Part shown: positions 1 to 5,860 of the stretch, piece by piece
Numbering within the stretch: the first letter of the stretch is position 1
How the letters are laid out: each line of letters begins with the position of its first letter
NCBI GenBank assembly: GCA_023489025.1
Contig: JAMDCN010000096.1
Span: 1 to 7,035 of the forward strand
Source: Deltaproteobacteria bacterium
GTDB taxonomy: Bacteria > Desulfobacterota_E > Deferrimicrobia > Deferrimicrobiales > Deferrimicrobiaceae
Length of the DNA stretch: 7,035 nt
Direction of reading: 5' to 3'
Notes under the pieces: model-generated
Databases searched by the model: none
Told to the model about the DNA's origin: nothing
The model's input: only the letters and a program-made list of their open reading frames with translations
Program-made: the position numbers and the translations under genes

Positions 1-16
1 GTTTTCCCGGCAGCGT

Positions 17-174
<158 letters not shown>

Positions 175-181
175 CGAGAAC

Positions 182-246
182 GGGCGAGGGGCGCCGACGG
201 GTAGGAGGAAAAGGGCGACGCACGGGAGCCCGTCAGCCCCTCGCCC
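182..246. repeat. Long two-tier hairpin downstream of the tRNA
   Basis: GGGCGAGGGGC (182-192) is perfectly complementary to GCCCCTCGCCC (236-246). After a small internal loop (GCC on one side, A on the other), GACGGG (196-201) pairs with CCCGTC (229-234). The remaining loop of 27 bases is purine-rich. Seventeen base pairs in 65 bases is well above chance, even in GC-rich DNA. No T run follows, so it is not a standard terminator. It could be a structured RNA, a recombination-site remnant or a bidirectional block. From here to the first gene at 487 I see no coding region, only the tRNA-like repeat at 290-301 and the palindrome at 453-464. Confidence 0.5.
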
Positions 247-289
247 CGCCGCAAAGGCCGGAGCCCTGGATGGGCGGAGGCTCAGGCGG

Positions 290-301
290 TCGAGTCCCCC
301 C
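290..301 (+). repeat. Direct repeat of tRNA-Leu T-arm segment (possible att remnant)
   Basis: TCGAGTCCCCCC at 290-301 repeats bases 80-91 of the tRNA in the same orientation. The sequence directly after it, CAACACCGG (301-309), is the reverse complement of bases 122-130 in the terminator loop. Integrative elements that use tRNA genes leave direct repeats of the tRNA 3' end, but those usually extend to the CCA. Here the acceptor part is missing, so this is either a degraded att site or a chance match in C-rich DNA. Confidence 0.3.
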
Positions 302-452
302 AACACCGGATCGAGTGAGCAACAAAAACCTCTCTCGCGCGACGTCCCGGACGCGGTTGCGGTCGTCGGGCCTGGTGTCGCGACCAAATCCGGCAGAGGA
401 GCGAAGCCCATCGGTCCCGCCGCTCCCGTTCGACAGACCCTTCCCGATGTTG

Positions 453-464
453 TAACATATGTTA
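453..464. promoter_or_regulatory. Palindromic operator candidate upstream of AbrB-Doc module
   Basis: TAACATATGTTA is a perfect 12-bp palindrome, AT-rich within very GC-rich surroundings, 22 bases before the antitoxin start codon. Type II antitoxins of the AbrB/MazE fold normally repress their own operon by binding such symmetric sites, so this is the likely autoregulatory operator. Promoter elements probably overlap it, but I cannot assign clear -35 and -10 hexamers. Confidence 0.5.
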
Positions 465-486
465 TTACGTCGGACGGGAGGTGCTT

Positions 487-711
487 ATGTTCAAGGTGAA
501 GGTGAGGAGGGTCGGCAATTCGCTCGGCGCGATCCTGCCCAGCGAGGTGGCCGCCCGTATGCACGTCAAAGAAGGCGACAGTCTCTCCGTGACCGAGACG
601 CCCGACGGCGTCCAACTCTCCCCCTATGACCCCGACTTCGACGCGGCGATGGAGGCGTTCGAACGGGGCAGGACGCGATTCCGCAATACGCTGCGCCGGC
701 TGGCGAAGTGA
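487..711 (+). CDS. AbrB/MazE-fold antitoxin (SpoVT-AbrB domain), partner of Doc
   Basis: This is a 74-aa antitoxin that should neutralise the toxin encoded next and repress the operon in the cytoplasm. The ATG at 487 is chosen because GGGAGG (476-481) lies five bases upstream; the in-frame GTG at 481 falls inside that ribosome-binding site. Residues 1-46 match the swapped-hairpin SpoVT-AbrB DNA-binding domain, with the family signature VRRVGNSLGAILPSEV, an alternating strand pattern and the KEGD turn. Residues 47-74 (from YDPDFDAAMEAFERG onward) are a charged helix, typical of the toxin-binding tail of AbrB antitoxins paired with Doc proteins. The stop TGA overlaps the toxin start by four bases (GTGA), which implies translational coupling. 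Family assignment is firm; DNA binding at the upstream palindrome is inferred. Confidence 0.88.
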   Translation: MFKVKVRRVGNSLGAILPSEVAARMHVKEGDSLSVTETPDGVQLSPYDPDFDAAMEAFERGRTRFRNTLRRLAK

Positions 712-1112
712 AGCGCCGCATCCGCTGGGTGCCGGAGGCGGCCGTACGGGCAATGCACGCGGAACTTATCGCGGAGCATGGAGGGAGAGCGGGAATACGA
801 GACGCCGGCCTGCTTTCGTCGGCCCTTGCGCGTCCACGGAACCGACGGGCCTACGGAACCTCCCCGTCGCTGTTCGACCTTGCCGCCATGTACGGCGTTG
901 CGATAGTCAAGAACCATCCATTTGCCGACGGCAACAAGAGGGTGGCCCTGATGGTCATGTACGTATTCCTGGAGATCAACGGATATCGCCTGGACGCGCC
1001 GGAGGTTGAGGCGGCGGACGTGATGCTGCGCCCAGCCGCGGGGGAGCGCGATGAGAGGAAACTCTCGGGATGGCTTAAGGCTAATTCCACCGCTTTCCGC
1101 GGGCAGGAATAA
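708..1112 (+). CDS. doc: Doc-family toxin (death-on-curing, Fic fold)
   Basis: This 134-aa protein is the toxin of the pair. Doc proteins are Fic-fold enzymes; phage P1 Doc phosphorylates elongation factor Tu and so halts translation. The core motif HPFADGNKR lies at residues 70-78. The NKR ending, in place of the GNGR of AMP-transferring Fic proteins, is the Doc signature and points to kinase chemistry. The N-terminal part includes a GGRAGIRDAGLLSSALARP segment (25-43) that is typical of the family, which is usually about 120-135 aa. The GTG start at 708 sits in the GTGA overlap with the antitoxin stop. No strong ribosome-binding site of its own is visible, so toxin synthesis probably depends on coupling to the antitoxin. 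All catalytic residues appear intact and nothing suggests decay. Confidence 0.9.
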   Translation: MKRRIRWVPEAAVRAMHAELIAEHGGRAGIRDAGLLSSALARPRNRRAYGTSPSLFDLAAMYGVAIVKNHPFADGNKRVALMVMYVFLEINGYRLDAPEVEAADVMLRPAAGERDERKLSGWLKANSTAFRGQE

Positions 1113-1116
1113 GGAT

Positions 1117-1227
1117 ATGGGGGCAGACCTCGGCTGGCGAGGGATTCTGGTATTGCAATCCGTGGCAGCCTTGCCGCCCGCGATTGTTTTCGACCTGCCG
1201 ATGCTGGAGGAATACGATACCGTTTGA
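1117..1227 (+). CDS. Tiny unrecognised ORF or coding remnant after doc
   Basis: An ATG at 1117, four bases after the doc stop, opens a 36-codon frame ending in LPMLEEYDTV. AAGGA lies only one base before the start, which is too close for normal initiation. I recognise no family. The next frame also stays open through this stretch and beyond it, ending at a TGA at 1310-1312, so the frame signal is weak. It may be a fragment of an older gene or chance. The whole stretch 1113-1353 has no convincing gene; its right end holds control sequences for the next module. Confidence 0.15.
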   Translation: MGADLGWRGILVLQSVAALPPAIVFDLPMLEEYDTV

Positions 1228-1288
1228 TCTTCTCGCTCGATGGATCATCCTCGTCTCGTACCAGCAGGGACCGGAAACGGAAGAAGAT

Positions 1289-1320
1289 AGATACATTTTG
1301 TGTGTCAAATGAGATACAAT
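1289..1320 (+). promoter_or_regulatory. Promoter/operator candidate of the RelB-like/HicA-like module
   Basis: TACAAT (1315-1320) is a reasonable -10 hexamer; a weak TACATT (1292-1297) sits 17 bases upstream. Two direct repeats AGATACA at 1289-1295 and 1312-1318 start 23 bp apart, close to two helical turns, and an imperfect palindrome CATTTTG...CAAATG (1294-1311) lies between them. The AT content stands out locally. Ribbon-helix-helix repressors such as RelB bind repeated half-sites in their own promoters, so this is the likely autoregulatory region. Confidence 0.4.
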
Positions 1321-1353
1321 AATGCCCAAATCCGGAAACCGGAGGGTAACGGA

Positions 1354-1803
1354 ATGCCCAGGACCGCCATGATCCATGCCCGAACAGATGCGGGTCTGAA
1401 GTCCGAGACGGAAACGATCCTGAAAGGCCTCGGCCTTTCTTACACGGAAGCGATCAACCTGTTCCTCAATCAAGTTCGGATGAGGAAAGGGCTCCCGTTT
1501 CCGGTTGAGATCCCGGATACGGTCTCGGTGTCTTTGATCGAGCGGAGTCGGCGGCGCTTTGTATTTAAGAAGTCCCTTCGTGTTCGCGTCGGCATCGAGG
1601 GAGGAGTCTGGGTGCTCGAACATGTTCCATTGGGGATCCTGGCATATGGCTCCACGCGGGAGGAGGCGTTGGCCGCCTTCCATACGGATTTTGTATCGGC
1701 ATGGGATCAGGTCGCCAAGGAAGTCGATGCGAAACTCACTCGGGATGCTCGGAGTCTGAAGAAACGGCTCCTTTCCCTCGTGGATAGGGTCGAGGCTGCC
1801 TGA
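1354..1803 (+). CDS. Hybrid antitoxin: RelB/DinJ-like N-terminus joined to a HicA-partner-like C-terminus
   Basis: This 149-aa protein probably acts as antitoxin and operon repressor for the HicA-like toxin that follows. The ATG at 1354 is chosen because GGAGGG (1341-1346) lies seven bases upstream; the GTG at 1300 has no such site. Residues 1-53 match the RelB/DinJ antitoxin start: a strand TAMIHARTD, then helices with LKSETETILKGLGLSYTEAI and the hallmark RKGLPFPVEIP (44-54). Ordinary RelB proteins end about 30-40 residues later. Here residues 68-149 form a second unit with strands around LRVRVGIEGGVWVLEH, a GILAYGSTREEALAAF turn-helix, and a long charged helix to the end. That pattern resembles small proteins encoded beside HicA-like toxins, functionally like HicB. 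The stop overlaps the toxin start by one base (TGATG), which implies coupling. The RelB part is clear; the role of the tail is inferred from the neighbour. Confidence 0.75.
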   Translation: MPRTAMIHARTDAGLKSETETILKGLGLSYTEAINLFLNQVRMRKGLPFPVEIPDTVSVSLIERSRRRFVFKKSLRVRVGIEGGVWVLEHVPLGILAYGSTREEALAAFHTDFVSAWDQVAKEVDAKLTRDARSLKKRLLSLVDRVEAA

Positions 1804-2090
1804 TGGGCGGACCCCGGAAGACGCGGACCATCCGGTCGGCGCTTCTCTCGAAGGGTTTCATCGCCGACGACACCCATCACGAGATGTACTGGTTTGTCTT
1901 CGACGGAAGGAAAACGTCGATCCGTACCCGGATCAGTCACGGCGTCTCTGAGTACGGGGACAACCTTCTGGCGCTCATCGCCCGTCAGGTCGGTTTAAGC
2001 AGGCAGGAGCTATACCGCCTCGTCGACTGCCCGATGGATGGCGAGAAACTGAAGAGGCTATTGGCCGAGCGCGGGAAGGTTCGACCGTAG
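1803..2090 (+). CDS. hicA: HicA-like mRNA interferase toxin
   Basis: This 95-aa protein resembles the HicA family, double-stranded-RNA-binding-fold toxins that cleave mRNA. Residues 11-20 (RSALLSKGFI) match the usual first helix and KGF turn. The canonical GSHH that carries the catalytic histidine is replaced by THH (24-26), followed by the strand MYWFVF. TSIRTRISHG (38-47) corresponds to the second strand, and GDNLLALIARQVGLS (52-66) matches the classic second helix and QxGLS end. A C-terminal extension (67-95, with LVDCPMDGEKLKRLL) makes it longer than typical 60-80 aa HicA. H25 or H26 is the probable nucleophile. The start overlaps the antitoxin stop by one base. It could instead be a divergent non-toxic relative, since activity cannot be read from sequence. 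Confidence 0.72.
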   Translation: MGGPRKTRTIRSALLSKGFIADDTHHEMYWFVFDGRKTSIRTRISHGVSEYGDNLLALIARQVGLSRQELYRLVDCPMDGEKLKRLLAERGKVRP

Positions 2091-2149
2091 GACCGCGATG
2101 GACATACGAATATGATTCAAGACAGGTAGGTCATTCCGGGGAGGTTTGG

Positions 2150-5143
2150 ATGAAGAATCTCTTTCCCTCGAGCATCCGGGCGAAGTTGATCCTCCTTGGA
2201 GTGTTGGCCTTCCTTCCCGTCGTCCTGGTGACCGTCTTCAACTCCTGGTATCAGAGGAGACTGGAGGTTGCGGATGCCAAAGAGAGGATGGCGAAAATCC
2301 TCGACTTCGCGATTCTCCATGAAGAGGAGGTTATCCGGGTAACCCACCGGATCCTTGCGACACTGGCGGAAGTGCCGATCATCCGCGAGGGCGGAGGTCC
2401 TGCGAGCGAATATCTCGCCCGGCTCCTGAAGAACAGTCCCGAGTATGCGAATATCGGGCTCATTCGGCCCGACGGTCAGGTGATTGCCAGCGCGCTCCCC
2501 TTCAAGAAATCTTTGAACTTGTCCGACCGGTCGTATTTCCAGGACGCCATCAATGCCCGTACCCTCTCCGTCGGCCAGTATCAGGTCGGGCGGATTACCG
2601 GGACCCCCGTGATCAACTTCGGCTACCCGGTAATTGATCGGCAGGGGAAGTTGACAGCGGTCATCTTCGCTGCTCTGGATCTGTCCCGTGTGACGGAGTT
2701 CGAGGCCGAGATACACGTCCAAACACCCGCGAACTCCACCTATGTGAAACTTGACAGTCACGGCTCGGTCTTGTCCGCCTATCCCGAAGCACAGGTGTTC
2801 GGCAGGGGGCATCCGCTGGAGGGATCTCTCTTCCAGAGAATCTCGAAAGAGAAAAAGGGTACGTTCGAAGCGGTCGGAGCGGACGGCGTGGAGCGCCTCT
2901 TCCTGTTCTCGCCTTACCAGAGTCCCATGAACAAGGAGGGAGGGTATGTTCTCCTCGGTATTTCGACCAGGGCGCTCTTCGCCGAGGTCGATCGCCTGCT
3001 TGTCATGAACCTTGCGGTCCTTGCCCTGATCGCGGTGCTTTTCCTGGCGATCATGCGGTTTGGAGGAATTACCCTGATCGCCCGCCCCGTGGGCATCTTG
3101 GTCGACGCATCGAAACGTCTGGCCGGGGGGGACCTTACGGCGCGGTCCGGGCTTGCATCCACCCAAGGGGAATTCGGCCAGTTGGGGCGGGCGTTCGACG
3201 CGATGGCGGAGGAGATCCAGCGCCGCCAGGAAGAATCCCGGAAGATGCAGGAGACCCTCCGCCTGTCCGCTGCGAAGGCCGAAAACGAGAAAGCCAAGAC
3301 GGAAGCGATCATCTCCGCCATCGGGGACGGGATCAGCATCCAGGACAGGGAGTTCCGGATCCTCTACCAGAACGAGGTGACGAAGAACCTCATCGGAGAG
3401 CATCTGGGGAAATTCTGCTACGAGGCATATGAGGAGAAGGACCAGGTGTGTGAGAGCTGCCCCGTCGCGATGGCGTATCGAAATGGTGGGGTCCACACGG
3501 TGGAGAAGCGGGTCGAGACGGAGAAGGGGGTTCTGTTCGTCGAGATCACGGCTTCTCCCTTGCGGGATGCCTCGGGGGATATCGTGGCCGGGGTCGAGGT
3601 GGTGCGGGATATCACAGCCCGCCGAAGAGGCGAGGAAGACCGCGCCCGGCTCGCGATGGCTGTCGACCAGTCCGCCGAGGCGGTCGTCATCACGGGCCGG
3701 GAGGGAACGATCCTGTACGTCAACCCGGCGTTCGAGCGGATCACGGGATATTCGAGGGAGGAGGCCGTCGGGAAGAATCCCCGGATCCTGCGCAGCGGAA
3801 AGCAGGACGAATCGTTCTACCGGGAGATGTGGGGTACCCTCGCGCGGGGAGAGATCTGGGAGGGGCATTTCATCAACAGGAAGAAGGACGGATCGCTTTA
3901 CGAGGAAGACGCAACGATCTCGCCGGTCCGCGATCCTTCGGGGAATATCGTCAGTTTCGTCGCCGTGAAGCGGGATGTCACCCGGCTGCTGTCGCTCGAA
4001 AAGCAGGTGAGGATGGCCCAGAAGATGGAGGCGGTGGGGACCCTCGCCGGCGGGGTCGCGCACGACTTCAACAACGTGTTGACCGTGATCATCGGATTCG
4101 GGGAGATGCTCAGGCGCCGGATCGCGAGCGATCCGAAATCGGTTTCCGACCTCGACCAGATCCTCGGCAGTGCGGAACGGGCAGCGGTGCTGACCCGGCA
4201 GCTTCTGACCTTCGCCCGCCGTCAGATCATCGACCTGGTCAACCTCGACTTGAACCAGGTGGTGACCGACCTCGATAGACTCCTCCGGAAGGTCACGAGG
4301 GAAGATATCGAGATCAAGACGTTCCCCGCGGAGAGCCCGGTGACGATCCGCGCCGACCGCGGGCAGGTCGAGCAGGTCCTGATGAACCTCTGTCTCAACG
4401 CCCGGGACGCCATGCCGGAGGGGGGGCAATTGGTCATCGAGGCCGGAGCGACCACTCTGGAGGAAGGATACCTGGAGCAGTGGCCGTACATGAAGGCGGG
4501 CCGGTACGTGGTGCTCTCGGTGAGCGACACCGGGATAGGAATGGACGAGAAGACCCGGGAGCGCATCTTCGAGCCGTTCTTCACGACGAAGGGACCGGAG
4601 AAGGGGACGGGCCTTGGACTGGCCGTCGTGTACGGGATCGTAAAACAGCACAACGGGTTCATCCATGTGTACAGCGAGCCCGGGAGAGGGTCGACGTTCC
4701 GGGTCTATTTCCCCGCGGTGGACGCTCCGCACGATGGGAAGTCGGCGGCGTTCCATGCGGTGACATTGGGGGGGAACGAATCGATCCTGCTGGCGGAGGA
4801 CGAGGAATCCGTCCGGAACATGATGGAACAGACGTTGAAATCCTACGGGTACCGGGTCCTGGTCGCCCGCGACGGAGAAGAGGCGGTCGGCATCTTCCGC
4901 CGGCACGGAAAAGAAATCGCGATGGCCGTGCTCGACGTCGTCATGCCGAAAATGGGGGGGAAGCAGGCGTACGACGAGATGACGAAGATCTTGCCGGGTC
5001 TTAAGGTCTTGTTCCTGAGCGGCTATTCCGCCAACGCGATCCACGAATCCTTCGTCTTGCTCCCCGGGCTTTCGTTTCTCCAGAAACCGTTCCGCCCGGA
5101 GGCGGTGGCCAGGAAGGTGCGCAAGGTCTTGGACGGGAAGTAA
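2150..5143 (+). CDS. Membrane hybrid sensor histidine kinase: Cache-HAMP-PAS-PAS-HisKA-HATPase-REC
   Basis: This 997-aa protein senses a signal outside the inner membrane and autophosphorylates. The ATG has GGGGAGG (2138-2144) five bases upstream. A first membrane helix (about 12-31) leads to a periplasmic dCache-like domain (about 35-280), with the typical DRSYFQDAI and [15 protein letters not shown] segments. A second helix (about 283-304) is followed by HAMP (about 306-360) and a short coiled coil. PAS1 (about 384-490) contains C423, C434 and C437 in a C-x10-C-x2-CP pattern. PAS2 (about 499-612) has the family [20 protein letters not shown]. HisKA carries phosphoacceptor H638 in AHDFNN. 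HATPase_c has the N box around N746/N750, DTGIG (793-797), EPFF (808-811) and GTGLGL (819-824). The receiver has acidic residues near 883-885, D929, S957 and K979. All catalytic residues are present. The attached receiver implies a phosphorelay to an unlinked phosphotransfer protein or regulator. No response regulator gene is adjacent and the signal is unknown. It may be co-transcribed with the toxin gene 59 bases upstream. Confidence 0.95.
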   Translation: MKNLFPSSIRAKLILLGVLAFLPVVLVTVFNSWYQRRLEVADAKERMAKILDFAILHEEEVIRVTHRILATLAEVPIIREGGGPASEYLARLLKNSPEYANIGLIRPDGQVIASALPFKKSLNLSDRSYFQDAINARTLSVGQYQVGRITGTPVINFGYPVIDRQGKLTAVIFAALDLSRVTEFEAEIHVQTPANSTYVKLDSHGSVLSAYPEAQVFGRGHPLEGSLFQRISKEKKGTFEAVGADGVERLFLFSPYQSPMNKEGGYVLLGISTRALFAEVDRLLVMNLAVLALIAVLFLAIMRFGGITLIARPVGILVDASKRLAGGDLTARSGLASTQGEFGQLGRAFDAMAEEIQRRQEESRKMQETLRLSAAKAENEKAKTEAIISAIGDGISIQDREFRILYQNEVTKNLIGEHLGKFCYEAYEEKDQVCESCPVAMAYRNGGVHTVEKRVETEKGVLFVEITASPLRDASGDIVAGVEVVRDITARRRGEEDRARLAMAVDQSAEAVVITGREGTILYVNPAFERITGYSREEAVGKNPRILRSGKQDESFYREMWGTLARGEIWEGHFINRKKDGSLYEEDATISPVRDPSGNIVSFVAVKRDVTRLLSLEKQVRMAQKMEAVGTLAGGVAHDFNNVLTVIIGFGEMLRRRIASDPKSVSDLDQILGSAERAAVLTRQLLTFARRQIIDLVNLDLNQVVTDLDRLLRKVTREDIEIKTFPAESPVTIRADRGQVEQVLMNLCLNARDAMPEGGQLVIEAGATTLEEGYLEQWPYMKAGRYVVLSVSDTGIGMDEKTRERIFEPFFTTKGPEKGTGLGLAVVYGIVKQHNGFIHVYSEPGRGSTFRVYFPAVDAPHDGKSAAFHAVTLGGNESILLAEDEESVRNMMEQTLKSYGYRVLVARDGEEAVGIFRRHGKEIAMAVLDVVMPKMGGKQAYDEMTKILPGLKVLFLSGYSANAIHESFVLLPGLSFLQKPFRPEAVARKVRKVLDGK

Positions 5144-5156
5144 GCCCGGAGGCAGC

Positions 5157-5219
5157 GGTTGTTTTCGTCGTCTTGATGCCGGTGTGCCCCATCGCTTTCA
5201 TGATGGCCGAATCCGGCGG
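5157..5219 (-). pseudogene. Possible fragment of a tyrosine recombinase/integrase C-terminus
   Basis: Read on the minus strand, this stretch encodes [18 protein letters not shown]. It resembles the segment of phage-type tyrosine recombinases around the conserved third-box histidine (usually L/MGH-x-S/T-I-x-T-T), which lies between the LRHT motif and the catalytic tyrosine. No LRHT motif is recognisable just upstream in any frame and no RYxH/tyrosine segment follows, so at most about 20 residues survive, with probable frameshifts. The short length makes this tentative. It fits with the rearranged tRNA end and the damaged sod gene next to it as debris of an integrated element. Confidence 0.35.
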
Positions 5220-5267
5220 GAACGAACCCACATCTTGCGGCGGACAAGAACCTCGCGCGTGGAAACG

Positions 5268-5669
5268 ATGCCGTGTTCTCGACACCCCTTCGACGCGCTC
5301 GAGCCGTACATTGACGCGAAGACGATGGAGATTCACCACGACAAGCACCACGGGGCGTATGTCGCCAATCTCAACAAGGCTCTCGAAGGCCATCCCGAGC
5401 TTCAGGAACTTCCGGTCGAGGAGCTGCTCGCACGGATCGGCAAAGTGCCGGAGGCCGTTCGTACCGCCGTGCGCAACAACGGCGGCGGCCACCTGAATCA
5501 TTCCATACAATCCCGTCATGGACGCGGCAAGGCGATCTTCGGCCTCGACGTCTGGGAGCACGCCTATTACTTGAAGTATCAGAACCGACGCCCCGAGTAC
5601 GTCGAGGCGTGGTGGAACACCGTCGATTGGGCGCAGGTCGCGGACAACTTCGCGCACGCCAAGGCGTAA
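5268..5669 (+). pseudogene. sod: Superoxide dismutase (Fe/Mn) gene with internal deletion
   Basis: The 133-aa frame aligns with Fe/Mn superoxide dismutases, which convert superoxide to peroxide and oxygen and are normally about 195-210 aa. [19 protein letters not shown] through [10 protein letters not shown] matches the N-terminal helical domain without gaps; [20 protein letters not shown] to the end matches the C-terminus. Between them about 65 residues are missing, including the LFW and the SRFGSGWAWLV core. All four metal ligands remain: His in EIHH, the first His of HLNHS, and Asp and His of DVWEHAYY. At 5509-5523 the second reading frame gives NPVMD, the normal family sequence, and an extra GC at about 5524-5525 returns to the main frame. 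The usual LPPLPY start is degraded and the ribosome-binding site is poor. The missing core should prevent a normal fold, so I call it a pseudogene, though the frame is still open. Confidence 0.85.
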
Positions 5670-5670
5670 T

Positions 5671-5826
5671 TCCCGCCTGCAAGACATATTGTGGGCGGGT
5701 TCGTATGCCAGTACGTTCGGCCAGGACAGGAGAAAATCCGTCGAAAGAATTCCTTGCCATCCCGGCAATCGCTACCGATACTATGTTAGAACCGCGTTAT
5801 AGATGAAGGCTCTCATCCCGCCTGCA
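5671..5826. repeat. Direct repeat pair TCCCGCCTGCA flanking the sod-downstream spacer
   Basis: TCCCGCCTGCA occurs at 5671-5681, just after the sod stop, and again at 5816-5826. The similarity continues imperfectly for about seven more bases (AGACAT against CAAACAT). The first copy also forms a hairpin, with CCCGCC (5672-5677) pairing with GGCGGG (5694-5699); no T run follows, so it is at best a weak terminator. The 134 bases between the copies hold no gene that I recognise. The pair could mark an insertion or excision footprint, or be chance. Confidence 0.35.
5754..5782 (+). promoter_or_regulatory. Candidate promoter of the DUF2339-like gene
   Basis: TTGCCA (5754-5759) and GATACT (5777-5782) are 17 bases apart and match sigma-70 consensus at five and four of six positions. 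The -35 element lies in a small palindrome, TTGCC-ATCCC-GGCAA (5754-5768), which could bind a regulator. Transcription would begin near 5789, leaving a leader of about 70 bases before the start codon. Confidence 0.35.
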
Positions 5827-5860
5827 CAAACATCCGCGGCAGAGCCACGGAGACACATGC

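Noticed and set aside
182..246. Known riboswitch or RNase P/tmRNA fragment
   Set aside because: The GGAGGAAAAGGG loop recalls conserved RNA segments, but no second conserved element of those families is present and the pairing does not fit their layouts.
1081..1683. A 200-codon minus-strand frame across the gap and the hybrid antitoxin gene
   Set aside because: It overlaps the well-supported RelB-like gene, shows no family resemblance and has no suitable start site.
2111..2116. TATGAT as a -10 element for a separate kinase promoter
   Set aside because: The hexamer is good, but no acceptable -35 lies 16-18 bases upstream and there is no extended -10, so I did not list it as a promoter.
2117..5044. 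A 975-codon open frame on the minus strand opposite the histidine kinase
   Set aside because: Its translation is rich in R, D, H, P and G with no recognisable domain. The plus strand encodes an intact kinase with every catalytic motif over the same bases. Long antisense frames are a common by-product of GC-rich codon bias.
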